DNA of 64,000 bases from Micractinium sp. NFX-FRZ (taxonomy: Eukaryota; Chlorophyta; Trebouxiophyceae; Chlorellales; Chlorellaceae). Below, piece by piece: positions 52,114 to 63,700 of this stretch. Location: NCBI GenBank assembly GCA_029339195.1, contig JAPTJF010000066.1, positions 124,001 to 188,000 on the forward strand. Direction: 5' to 3'. Every line of letters starts with the position of its first letter. Position 1 is the first letter of the stretch. Position numbers and translations under genes: made by a program. The notes below the pieces were generated by a model. It searched no databases. It was not told the origin of the DNA and worked only from the letters and a program-made list of their open reading frames with translations.

Positions 52114-55100
52114 TCAGCGGCGGTGCATGTGCGCCGCCGCCAGCCGCCGCTGCTTGTGCGCGCGGCTCACGTTCTTCTGCGGGCAGCACAGGGCACCAAC
52201 GTGTGCAAGCGGGTGAGCGCAGCCACGCAGAGCAGAGCGAGTTGCTGTCGCCAGCCGTGCCTGCCCACCGCAGTCCGCCTTGAGCCAGCTCCTCACACAC
52301 ATTCTCTAGTGAGCCCCGCCCAAGTGTCCCCGTCACAGAACCACCCTCCACCCCCCGCCCTCCCTCCCTCCCTCCCTGTGCAACCCACCATTGTCGAGTA
52401 GAACGGCCAGCACTTGACAATCAGCCCCGCCATTTGCAGCGGCGTGAGGACCTGCACCACACAGAGGGACGAGGGGCATGCAGCTACTGAGGGGTTGACT
52501 GCTGATTTGTTGGGTGTCGCTTTGGCAGCAACAGCAAGACCGCCAGACCTCCACCCCCGGCCTCCTGGCCACCAGACCCCGCCTCGACGCTCCGCTGCAG
52601 CCAGCTACCTAACCACAGTACAGAACAGTATAGAGCAGCACAGCACGGCGCAGCACAGCATGGCGCAGCACAGCACAGCGCGGCGCAGCACGGCGCAGCA
52701 CGGCACAGCACCTTGCGGAGGCTGATCATCACGGGGGCCTTGAGCAGCATGTCGTGCTGCAGCGACACACGCAGCGCTTCGGCGCCCTGCGGGGGCGAAA
52801 GTAAGAGGGCAGCGGGGGAGGAGTAAGCAGGTGCGTCATGCTGCCGCAACACATGCTTCTGGCATGCCAGCGCCTGCCACAGCCCTCGCCATCCCTGCCC
52901 ACCTGCAGCACGCCGCATGCCTCATCGGCTTGTCCTCCCCACGGCCCCAGCCCCGTCTCCCCCGACAAAGCTGTAGCACCTTGGACCAGCCCCAGCCCCA
53001 GCCCCCAGCCCTACGCCTGAACCTTGCAGTTCCTGTTGGCAATCTCCCACCTGTTAAGAGCCCCCCTTCCTCCCCCTCCCCTCCCCTCACCTGCAGCAGG
53101 TCGAGCGCCGCGTCCTTGTCGTCCCGCTGCGCCGCATCCGCCAGCGCCGCCAGCACAAACGCCTTGCTCTCCTCCAGCTGCGCCGCCCGCTGCTCAAACA
53201 GTGCCTGGTGGGCTTCCAGGGTCTGCTCCTGCTGGGGAGTCAGCGCCAGCTCCTCCTGCGGGGGTACACAACAGTGAGAAAATGGAGTCAGTGGCCAGGG
53301 GCCCGGGGAGGTGTTAGCATGGGAAAGGCGCCTGGTGGGCTTCCAGGGTCTGGCCCTGCAGGGGAGTGTTCTGAAAGCCGTCTCCTCCTGCAGGGTTGCA
53401 AGGGCGTCACAGGCGGGTCAGGTGATGCAGGTCCAGCTGCAACATACGGCCCGCCGGGCCTGAAGCGCACACAGTGCGGCTGTTGAGCAACAAGCTGAGG
53501 AGCATGCAGTAAGCGGGGCTGCCGGTGCGGTGCACATGTGGCAGAGCTCGAAAATCACACCGCACACACACACACACACACACCACACCATAAACCCTAG
53601 CCATTTCGTATGAACCCACCACAAGTTCCTGCCAGTGTACAGACTCCCGCTGCTGCTGCTGCTCCTGCTCCTGCTCCTGCTCCTGCTGCTGCTTGGCCGC
53701 CGCGCCGCCGCTGTTGCCGCTGCCGCCGCTGCTCTGCGGCTGTGCCGGCTGGCCAGTGCCTGAGACAGCCCCGCTGCTGCTGCCGACAAGCCCAGCGCTG
53801 TCCAGGAGCTCTTGCAGGTTGTTGTGCAGCACAGTGCCAAAGTCCTCGGGGCGCAGGGCAGCCATGTGGATGGTCCAGTCGTCCTGCGCAGAGGGCAAGC
53901 GGCGTGGGGGGCAGCGAAGTCAAGTGTGGGAGGCAGAGAAGGTGCAAAGCAAGCGCGGTCGGAGCTTGTGAGCAACCCAAGGTGGTGAGAGAATGAGAGG
54001 CACATTGCCTCCTCATACAGGGAATTACCCCTCTGCAGCCGCCCGCCCTCTCACGCACCCAAACAACCAGGCAGACACCCCCCCTGCACTCAAACACCGC
54101 TGAGCGCACCCGCCACCAGGTCCAGTGTCCCCTCATGCAGCTTGCAGCCCCTCCCAGCACCCGCCCGCCCCCACACACACCCATACACCCACGCGGACCA
54201 ACCAAAGATCCTCAACTCTGAACCTTAAACCACCCCCCGCCCCCGCACTCACCACATCGCTGAGCACGCCCGCCACCAGGTCCATCGTCTCCTCATGCAG
54301 CTTGTAGTCCTCCAGAGAGCGGCGCAGCCGTGGAGGGATGCCCTCCAGCACAGCCAGCAGCTGCGACAGGCGCTGGACCTGCAAGGCGGGTGAGGCGGGC
54401 GGGTGGATGGCGGGCGGGCAGGGAGTGGGCAGTGGAGGAAGGGGAGGGGAGAGGGGGATGGGGAGGTAGGGGGACAAGCGGCAGGTGTGGGAAGCAGAAA
54501 GGAGGGGCAGATGCGGGAGCAGGGAGCAGGATGGCGAGGCAGGGGGTAGGGGGTAGAAGGGATGGGCAGGCGGGAGGGGAGGAAGGGACGTGTGGGCGGG
54601 AGGGCTGAGGAGCGACTGGTTTACGGCAGGCTGCGGGGAGCCAGGCTGGGCGCAGGAGCGCATGATCCTGAGAGCAGCACCGCACCATAGCATGCCATTA
54701 AACACGCCCAACCTCCTCCCCGCAAAGCAGGCCCGCCCCAGCCCACCTGGCTTTGGTACCACTGCACATGCTGTGCCAGCGATGCGGCGAAGAACCAGCC
54801 GTTGCCGGCAGCAGCCGGCCGCCCGCCGCTGCTGCTGCCCTGCCACGGCGCGCCGCCGCCTGCCGCCGCCGCCAGCACTTGCTGGATGTAGCTGGCTGCT
54901 GTGCCTGCTGGCGCGGGGTTGCCGCCGTGCACGCCGCTGGCCTCCTGCACTGTGCTGGCTGCCAGCTCAGCAATGAGGCTGTCCACCACTCCCTCATCTA
55001 GCTCACTGCCTGCACTGTCCTCCCCTTCATCATCACAGGCTGTCTCTGTTAATGCAGACCCAGCCAGGTCGAAATCCAGCAGTGCCTGCTCCTCTCCCGC

Positions 55101-56525
55101 CTCGCTGGCGCTGCCCAGGCTGGCGCTGCCCGCCGCCACCGACTTGACCGCCGCCTGCAGCTGCTGTTGCATTTCCAGCGTTGCATTCAGCGCCGCCTGC
55201 CGCTTCTTCAGGTGCTGGTTCTCCATCGACAGGCTCTGCAAGGCGCAGGGGCAAGGGCAGGCAGGGATGGGGAAGGAGACATAAAGCGGCGGCAGGTAAA
55301 GGACTGCTTGGCGGACGAATATGGCACCATTGTCTGGCAGCCAGCGGCCAATGCCTGCGCCTGCTGTGCAGCGAGCCGCCCTCGAGCGCTGCGCCGCGCA
55401 AGCCACAGAGGATGCGGCAACCTCGTGCTTAGCAACCTGCCCGCACGCTGTCAGCGCCCCTCTTACCTCCAACTGCTGTCGCAGTGTGCCCAGCTGCTGC
55501 TCCATCCGCTTGATGCGCCCCTGGTCAACCTCACGCTGCCGACGCTGCGCCAGCCGCATCTGCTGCCGGCTCATCGTGCCAGGCTGGCGGCGCGCGCCCT
55601 TGCCCCCGCCCTCAGCACCCGCGGCGGCCTGCGCTGGCGCCTCGCGTGCTGCTGGGGCCGCCGCCGCTGGGGCTTGAGCGGGTGCCGGGCGCGCTGCTGC
55701 CGCCTGCTGAGCGCTGCTGAAGGGCTCTGCAGCGGGCGCGGCTGCGGGGGCTGGCATCGCCGCTGTAGCTGCGGCGGGCGCCCAGGCTGCTGCAGGCAGT
55801 AATGGTGGTTGTGGTGCTGCTGCTGCTGTCGGGGCAGGGGGCGCTGGTCCTCTCGCCGCTGCTCCTGCTGCCGCTGCTGCAGGCATTGGCAACCAGTCTG
55901 CTGCAGGGACTGGTGCTGCTGCTGTCGATGTGAGCGGCAGCCAGGCTGGTGCCAGGGCTGGAGGGTCCGCTGCGCCCGAGACTGGTACCCAGGCCACTGA
56001 AGGTGTTGGTGGTACCGCTGCGCTCGACACCGGCACCCAGCCTGCCGCGGGCGCTGCCGCCGCTGCACCGCTCAACACCGGTGCCCAGCCTGCGGGAGGG
56101 GCTGCTGCTGCCGCTGCTGCAGGAGCCGGCACCCAGGCTGCTGTTGCGGGTGCTGGCTGCCACCCGTTGTGAGCTACCGGCTGGCTGCCGCCAGACGGCA
56201 GCAGCTGCTGCGGTGCAGCTAGGGCTTGTGGCGCTGGGGCAGAAGAATTGGGGTGCCATCCCGTGCCTGTGTGCTGGTTGCTGCATGGCGCCAGCGGCTG
56301 CGGGGCCAGGGCTTGCTCGCCGGCAGGGCCCACTGGCACCCACGCGGAAGCCCTAGCACTGGCAGCGGCGGCGCCGGTCTGCCACCCCGTTGCCAGGCCC
56401 GCTGTCGGCGGCCAGCTGGAGGGCCCCAGGAGCGCATTATATTGTTGGTGTGGCTGCTGCTGCTGAATGGGCATAAAAGTCCAGGCAGCAGGCGGCTGCT
56501 CCCACAGCGCGGGCAGGCCCTCCAT
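52114..56525 (-). CDS. bZIP-like transcriptional regulator with W-repeat N-terminus
   Basis: Exons: 56525-55467, 55235-54747, 54378-54253, 53883-53620, 53255-53091, 52786-52712, 52451-52389, 52176-52114, giving 767 residues. The first 300 residues are Ala/Pro/Gln-rich with Trp every 16 residues from 131 to 211. The basic region is MRLAQRRQR (323-331), followed by a zipper with M341, L348, L355, L362 and L369 exactly where bZIP leucines fall. The invariant bZIP Asn is Met323 here, so normal DNA contact is doubtful. Intron 1 splits the zipper. Later parts contain acidic DDEGED, helical LLAVLEGIPPRLRRSLEDY, a Gln/Glu tract and LTPLQMAGLIVKCWPFYST, which resembles the C-terminal block of green-algal bZIP proteins. 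The C-terminus is basic. A role in gene control is inferred. An in-frame upstream ATG at 56561 is possible. Confidence 0.75.
53552..53583 (+). repeat. CA dinucleotide microsatellite in bZIP gene intron 4
   Basis: About 12 CA units near the donor side of the intron (minus-strand gene). Confidence 0.8.
54098..54300 (-). repeat. Duplicated exon 3 end in bZIP gene intron 3
   Basis: cccgccaccaggtccatcg (about 54268) has a near copy cccgccaccaggtccagtg at about 54110, with the following catgcagcttg also copied. The offset is about 160 bases and the donor is retained. Confidence 0.8.
55893..56135 (-). repeat. 48-base coding repeat giving Trp every 16 residues
   Basis: Encodes W131, W147, W163, W179, W195 and W211, mostly as W-[VAL]-P-[VLM] followed by Ala/Pro/Ser filler. 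The DNA units have diverged but keep exact length. Confidence 0.85.
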
Positions 56526-58269
56526 TTTGGCGGGAGCGCGCCTGCCCACAGCCGGCCGCAAAGCGTCCCTGAAGAGCAGTATGCGATTTTACTCGGAATG
56601 CAGGGTGATTAAAAGGGCAGACAACTATCTTAGCAAGGAAGAAGGTGCGGCAGTTTCTCCCGCCCTCTTGGAAGGCTGGAACAGGCGCGGAAGCAGACTG
56701 AGCACGTGGCCATACAGAAAGGTGGTCCAAGAAGTGCACACCGTGCGTGAACCTGCTGCGGGTGGGCTCAGCGGCACAGCAGGCGGTGACGCACACATGG
56801 CTGAGCCCCCTGTGGGCTGCCTGTGGGCGGATGGCTGCACTAGGTGGATGCCTGCAGTCACGAGTTCGTGCTACATGGTCTTTTCCCCCCCATCGGTTCT
56901 TCTTCTTGATGGTTTGGCATGGCTTTGCAGCCCGTCAAGTCGGCTGATGATGAGCGCCGTGCTGGCCGGGCGCCTGACCATGGGGGCTGGGCATTCGATG
57001 CAGCCACATCAGTGCAAGTGGTGGCAAGCAGCTGTTGAAAACCGAACGATCACAGAGGGCACGAAGGTTGTTTGAATCCTTGGCAACTCCCTTGCCAATA
57101 GGTGGGCTAAACAACAGGCGACAGTGGGGACCGCTTCATGCGGCCCATGCAGTACCGGACACGCCCCGCACTGCCCCGAAACACCTTGTGTGCCAGGCAA
57201 AGAAGAGTTTGGAAGGGAACCCAGGCAGGCTTCGCGCGCATGTGGCCTCGCATGCTTGGGTCCCCACCGGGGTTCCGGCGGTCTGTTTCGGCGGCTTCTA
57301 GTGGGTCTCCGTCGCGCCGTGGACACATTTGGGTGCCGCGCAACGCGAACACAGCGCAAGCAAGGAAGAAGGCCTTCGTGCTGGGCGTGCTGGCGGCGGC
57401 GGCAGGCAGTGCACCGTGCAGGGGTTGTGCTGTTGCGTGGTGTGGTTGGTGGGAATGTCTGCGCTGAGGGAGGAGGAGAAGCGCTGGAAGAAGAAGGCAG
57501 AAAACCAACAACCGAATAGCGGAGCCTGCCTCCAGCTACGGACAACAAACCGCTTCGTGCCAACAACCCCCGCCCCCTCTGCCGCTGGCGCGCCCAGCCT
57601 GCACTGCACCACCCAAGCCATCTCCTGCTGCCAGCCATCACACGTTTCACTTGGCACTTATTAATAAGACTTACACACGGTCAGACACGCAAGCAAACTA
57701 AGGGAGAGCGGCAAAGAGGCGCTACAACTGTGTCAAGGCCCGGTTTTGATGATGAGGGAGTATCCACGTCCAAGAGCGAGGGGATCATATCAGATTGGAG
57801 AGGTGAGGCGCAGTATGCGGGGATGATGTGAAGGGAAGGTGCGGGTATGATGCAACAAGTGGGTTGGGGGGCTACGAGGGAGGGGATCATATCACATGAA
57901 CGCGGGAGCAAAGGCGGGCATGGTGCAAGGGCGGGGTTCACACAGGCGGGCGTGGTACAGGGGTGGGGATGTCACAGGCGCGGGTATGGTACAGGGGTGG
58001 GGATGTCACAGGCGCGGGTATGGTACAGGGGCGGGGATGTCACAGGCGCGGGTATGGTACAGGGGCGGGTATGATACAGGAAGCACCGCCATGATTGAGG
58101 AGGCTTCTGGAGCGCGTGCAAAGCAGTAGCTGGACTGCAGGCGAGGCGGGCTGGCAGCAGCAAAATGTGCAGTGCCCAAAGGGAGGATTGTGACCCGTGC
58201 ATGGGCATGCACCTTGCACAGTCAAGGGCTGTAATGAACGAAGCCGGGTGAAGATGCACGCGGCGCAGC
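56526..58269. other. Gene-poor stretch between the bZIP-like gene and the PPR-like remnant
   Basis: I see no gene I can defend. Open frames on both strands at 57107-57511 lack splice or homology support, although the minus-strand one begins with a hydrophobic MLVFCLLLPALLLLP. A minus-strand TGTAA near 57670 could end a transcript coming from the right. A 34-base minisatellite lies at 57947-58080. Confidence 0.4.
57947..58080. repeat. 34-base minisatellite
   Basis: Four copies of a unit beginning cgggtatggtacagggg (starts near 57947, 57981, 58015 and 58049), nearly identical, ending in a truncated copy. Confidence 0.9.
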
Positions 58270-58617
58270 TCACAGGAGCAGGCTCTCCAGCTGGCGGGTG
58301 TCCAGCTTGTGGCCCTTCTTGCGTGCCGCCTTAATGACCTGCAGCAGTTGGGTGAGAGTGCAACGGTGCTGTGTGAGTGCTACTGGCTTGCACGGTTGGG
58401 GCAGCATCTGCAACCATGCGCAGTTGCGAAGCAGACACAAGCTGAATGTACCCAGCAACTTGGTTGTTCCTTGTCCACCCCAGCCCACGCGCAGCGACCC
58501 TCCCAAGCACCTGCCTTCCCGCAGTATCCGATCATGCCATGCAGGTGCAGCTGTCTCGGTGCGGCTGACGTGGCGACAGCCGCCTCATATGTGTGCACCG
58601 CTTGATCTGTAGCCGAT
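58270..58617 (-). pseudogene. PPR-like gene fragment
   Basis: Two minus-strand blocks resemble a pentatricopeptide repeat: ATDQAVHTYEAAVATSA, then GMIGYCGKAG (about 58617-58511), and the terminal VIKAARKKGHKLDTRQLESL ending in a stop at 58270. A good acceptor precedes the second block at 58339. The first block begins after a possible acceptor at 58618, but no ATG exon is visible before the promoter of the RING gene, and the two blocks do not join in phase with a normal GT donor. It is either a relic or a gene with a poorly resolved structure. Confidence 0.3.
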
Positions 58618-58811
58618 CTGTGGATCACGACTCATTTTGCTTTGATACTACCGTGGTCACGCTTTTAGCGACTTGTCGGGGAGGGCAAGCGGTGGTCAAA
58701 ACGCTCGCCCACCACCTCATACCGAGGCGTGCGTCTCGCTGTTTCGCGGATCACCGGTGTTTTTAAGCATCGCGCAGGCACAGCGGCAGCGCGCGGGGCC
58801 GGCATATACTC

Positions 58812-60233
58812 ATGGGGGATGAGGAGGCACCGCCGGCGCTGCCAGCGGCAGCAGCGGCGGCAGCGGAGCCGGCAGCAGAGCCCGAGGCAGCGACAGCAGT
58901 GGCAGCAGAGCCCCTGCCACGGGAGCCGTGCCCCTTCTGCTTGGAGCCTCTGGACGCCACCGCCCTCCTGCTGCCCTGCGGGCACACCTTCCACAGCGTG
59001 TGCGCCCTGCAGTTTCTGCTAAGTGAGTGTGGAGAGGGCAGCCGTGCCTTGCGCCGCTGCCTACAAGCCCACCTACCCGTGACCGCCCGCCTTGCTTGCA
59101 CCCCAAGCAGCATGCACGTTTGACCACCCCCATGCCTGTCGTTGTAATCCACTCTGCAGAGAAGAAGCAGTGCATAACATGCCGGGCCCCAGTGGATGAG
59201 AGCCGGGTGGTGGACCTGAGCCACGCTCCAGAGGCGTCAGGCCGCCAGTTTGTGCCGCCGACCAGCCCACAGCAGCAGCAGCAGGCAGCACCCAAGTCGC
59301 CTGACAAGCCGGCGGGCGCCTCCCCAGGGCAGATTGAGCTGCAGGCGCTTGCTGGCAGCGCAGCAGCAGCGCAGGCGGCAGCGGCAGAGGCGGGAGCAGC
59401 AGGGGTGCTGGCAGCAGCCGCCTTTGGGCAGGGAGCAGCCAGCAGGAGCCACACCTGGAACTCCCCGCTGGCTACCTCGCTAGCACCCACGTTCTCAGAG
59501 GGCGGCGGCGCTGGCGGCGCGGCCGCCAGCCAGTGGCTGCCAGACATCTTTGCAGTGCCGCCCCGCAGCCCGGGGCCACACCTCACCGTGACCGTGGAGG
59601 GGTCTCCCACCGTGGCGGCAGCGCGGCTGCCAAGCGTGACACGCTCACCTGTCGCACGGGGGGCCACGGGCGGCACGCCAGTGGTACAGGGGGCCACGGA
59701 TGCGCCGCAGCCGCTGCGCACCATCCATGTGGTCGGGACGCCACGGCAGCACTGGGTGCGCCCCTTCTTCATTGGTGTGCTTATCCTGGTCATCGTCTCA
59801 GTGATTGTGGTGGTGCCGACAGTGCTCACCAAGTCAGGTCAGTGCTCTCCTGACTCATGTGCATGCACCGTGTGCACATGGCATGCACATGTGGCGTGGC
59901 TGCTTGTTGGGTGCAGAGCGGCCGGGCAGCCACGCAGAAACTGTTGAGGTGACTCCCAGAAATCCTGCCCCTGCTCACCCCGAGATGCATGCACCTCGCG
60001 ACCAAGTGGCGCCTGACACCCGCTGCCTGTGCTTGCCCCCGCCGCCATGTGCAGATGCCGACTTTGCCAACAGCCGGTTTGCAAACGCCGGGCGGTCGCC
60101 CGGCACCGGCGCCAGCATCAGTGACCGGCGCAGTGCTGTGGAGCAGGAGAGTGATTGCTGGGCTTGCCTGATGAGCGGCGTACAGGAATACATGTGCACC
60201 GACTGTGAGGCCTTGTTCACCCGGCGGCGGTAG
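58812..60233 (+). CDS. RING-H2 finger membrane protein (probable E3 ubiquitin ligase)
   Basis: Exons: 58812-59022, 59160-59837, 60055-60233, giving 355 residues. An N-terminal RING-H2 finger has C40, C43, C56, H58, H61, C64, C75 and C78 (CPFCLEPL, PCGHTFHSVC, CITC), split by intron 1 after residue 70. Residues 95-270 are a low-complexity Ala/Gly/Pro/Gln region. One membrane helix (IGVLILVIVSVIVVVPTVL) follows at about 274-292, then a 60-residue tail with a Cys-rich end: DCWACLMSG and MCTDCEALF, a second C-x2-C pair set that could bind metal. RING-H2 proteins usually pass ubiquitin from an E2; the membrane location and target are inferred. The start ATG is the first after a catatactc stretch that could be a weak TATA element. 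Confidence 0.8.
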
Positions 60234-60764
60234 CAGCAGGGGTGGAGGCGGCAGCAGGCTGTTCAGTGGCTTGTGCCCAACCCCTCCATTTGACCGGCCT
60301 GCCGAACAGTTAGGCCTGTGCTTTATTGTAGGAATAGTGTAGACTCAACTTAAAGTAATAATTCAGAAGCAGCGCATTGGAGGCAGGTGTGCTTCCCTGG
60401 AAGGAGTGCCCTGCCTGCCTGACCCTCGGGCGGGACGAGTGCTGTACTGCGTGAGCGCTTCAGTACAAAACAGCTGCACCGTTGGCGCTTATTGATGCAC
60501 CGATCACATATATGCAACTCTTGGATGCTCTGCTGGGCCAAAGCGCCAGCCGACCTGCCGGTGAGGCTCTGCGTGCACGGCTTTTGCGCGGCCCCGCCTG
60601 GTTCGCAATGAGCGCATGGGTCTGGATCCAGCCGGTGGGCCCCTCGGTGGAGATGCACTGCCGCCTGTGCACTGCGCCGTCGCTACCGGTCGACGGCACC
60701 GCCCGCCCCGCCCGCCCGCTACCCCTTCCCACAACTATGCCGGCCTTTCTGCAGTCCTGCAGCC
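60234..60764 (+). other. Intergenic: RING gene 3' end and promoter of ankyrin/U-box gene 2
   Basis: No coding exon is seen. 60320-60365 is AT-rich. From about 60440 to the start codon the sequence shares patches with the upstream region of the other ankyrin/U-box copy, including a donor-like ccggtgaggc and an acceptor just before the ATG, consistent with a 5' UTR intron. Confidence 0.45.
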
Positions 60765-63700
60765 ATGCGTGAGACCGAGGTGTACAATGCAGCATCACGT
60801 GGCGACCTGCAGGCGCTGCAGGCGGCGCTGCAGGCACGCCCACAGCACCTAACCGCTCCTAGCGGCGATGGCGGCGACACACCGCTCATCATTGCAGGTG
60901 AGATGGGCCAAGCACTCTGCTTTGTTTGCCTGAGCGCTGCGCCGCCCTGGCGCCCTTGTGGTTGCTGCTGACAGTCCCGTGGTGCGATCTGCTGACCCAT
61001 GCTCTCCGCTGCTGTGTTGCAGCAAACAACGGGCGCACCGCATGCGTGGCTGCGCTGCTGGCTGCTGGCGCCAACGCCAGCACCCCCAGTGCAGCCGGCG
61101 ACACAGCGCTGCATGTGGCAGCTCGCAACGGCCATGCCGCCTGCACTGAGGCCCTGCTCCAGGCGGGTGCAGATCCCACCGCCCGCAACGTCGCTGAAGA
61201 GCAGCCAAGCCACACGGCTGCCCAGAGGGGACACGTTGCGTGCCTCTCTCTGCTGCTGGCTGCCGGGGCAGATGTGGAGGCGGTTGACAAAGATGGCAAG
61301 ACAGCCCTGCAGTGTGCAGCTGGCAATGGCCAGGAGGAGTGCCTGCGCTGCCTGCTGGCAGCGGGGGCCAGTGCCGACTCGGCAACGGCTGGCGGACGCA
61401 CAGCAGTGCTCCAGGCAGCTGGGGCTGGGCACGACGGCTGTGTGGAAGCGCTGATAGCGGCCGGAGCAGACGTGAATGCAGCTGCCGATGATGGTACGAC
61501 GGCGTTGTTGGCGGCAGCGGAGCTCGGCCATGAGGCGTGCGTGCGCCAGCTGCTGGCAGCTGGCGCGGCAGTGGGTGCGACGGGGGGACAGGGGCTCACG
61601 GCACTGACATGGGCCGCCCTACTAGGGCGTCGCGGCATCGTCAAAGCCCTGATACAGGCTGGGGCAGACACCGAGGCAGCAAGGCCTGGCGAGCTTCCGG
61701 CGCTGCTGTGGGCAGCCAACCTAAGCCCGGACATCCTCTCCTCCCTGCTAGCGGCCGGAGCTGACACGGAGGCGGCAGCGGCGAGCCAGCCCGGCTTCAC
61801 AGCACTGCTGTTTGCAGCCAAGATGGGCAACGTGCGCGCGGTTGAAGCTCTGGTAGCGGCTGGTGCCAACTTGGAAGCTGCAGACGAACGCACCGGCTGC
61901 ACAGCGCTGCCACTAGCTATGCAGTACGGGCACGTCGAGTGCGCAAGCACCCTTGTCACAGCTGGTGCCGACGTGAACGCTGCTCGCACAGACGACCTCA
62001 TGACGGCGCTCATGTACTGCCAGGACTCAGATATGAGGTAAGCTTCGCATGCAGGGCGCACCAAGTGTGGTGCCCTTGGTGCCAAGCATGTGAACGAGGA
62101 CGGTTTTGCCAGGGTTGCCGCCTGCTAGCCATTGCTGTTACCGAGCGATCGGGTAGCCATCCCTACCACTGACCGAACCTGTCACCGACTGATTGCAACA
62201 GCTGGCTCCCTCCTGCTTGCCTCCCTCCCACTGCAGCCTGCTTGAGCAACTGCTTGCGGCAGGAGCCGACCTGCACGCCCAAGACTCTCAGGGGAACTCC
62301 GCGCTTCACTGGGCGGCTCAGAAGGCACGGGAGCGGTGCTTGGGCGCGATGCTTGCAGCGGGAGGGCCTGTGGAGCAGCAAAACCAGCTGGGTTACACCC
62401 CCCTGGCATGTGCGGCAGCGAGCGGCCACACCGAGTGCATTCGAATTTTGGCGGCAGCCGGGGCAGACGTCACGGCTCGCACCCACGACAACAGGACGCC
62501 ACGCCAGCTGGCCCAGCCCCACCGTGCGGCAGCCCGCCTGCTGAAGGGCCTGGAGATGAGCAGCAGGAACAGTGCAGGTGGGGGCGCGCGCTGCCTGGGC
62601 CAAGTGTTGCTGGATGCGTGCCTGCCGGGCGGCGCCACCTGTCCTCACGCAGCACCCTTTGATCAAGATATGCCTTTGTCAACTATCTTGTCTATGTTTG
62701 GATTCTTACGCCTGCCTGCCCGCCCGGTGTGCTGCTGCAGCCGCCAAAATGGGAGGGCAGCAGCAGCAGGAACCCAGCAGGCAGCAGGAGCTGTCTGCGG
62801 AGGCAGTTGCTGCAGCAGAAGCAGCTGCAGCCGCCCTGCTGGAGGAGGAGGAGCAGCAGGCGCAGCGGCAGCAGTCCAAAGCTGCGGCCAAGGCTTCCAA
62901 GAAGCAGCGGCAGCGGGAGAAGCAACGGCAGCAGGCGGGTGGCAGCGGGAGCCAGGCAGGCAGCAGTGCCAGTGCACCTGCCGAGCAGCCAGCTGCTGGG
63001 GCTCCCAGCGGGCCCGCAGCTGCGCAGTGGGATGGCCAGGCCGCAGAACCGCACGTGCCTGCCTCGACAGCAGCACCAGTTGAAGAGGCCGGCAGGCGCC
63101 AGCCACAGCAGCAGCAGCACATGGCGCAGCAGCAGCAAACGCAACCATCGCCGCCGCCGCCGGTGCAGCAGCAGCAGCAGCAGCAGCAGCGTGTACAGCT
63201 TCCATTGCCTGAACCATGGCAGGCAGAGGAGCAGGAATGGACTCCCACCGCTCGCCGCGGCCATGCAAATGCATTTGGCCATACCAGCCATGCCCACCAC
63301 AGCTCAGGCGTGGCACGTGCTGACAGGCGAGCCGCCAGCCCCTCACGTGGCACAGCCGCCCATGCACACAGCAGCCGGCAGCGCCCAGAGGCAGCTGAAG
63401 CAGCGCAGCCGCAGCAGCTAGTGCACTCAGCCAGGGAGCCGCCTGGCGCATCCGTTGCACCCTGCGCACATGCAGCGGCAGCCGCACAGCATGCACCTCC
63501 GTCGCAGCCGCTGCCCCTGCCGCTGCCTCTGCCCGTGCCCCTGCCCCCCTTGGCTGCCGCACCCCGGCCGGACGGTGCGCCTGGCGGCAGCGGCACCGCT
63601 GGGGGCACCATGGCCCTGACCCTGGATGCCTCCCTGCTTGGCGAGGCGCTGTGCCCCATCTCACACGAGCCGATGGAGGACCCGGTGGTGGCGGCAGACG

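Noticed and set aside
57107..57511. 134-codon minus-strand open frame with a signal-like start
   Set aside because: No splice support, no recognisable domain and an equally long frame on the other strand; GC-rich DNA gives many such frames.
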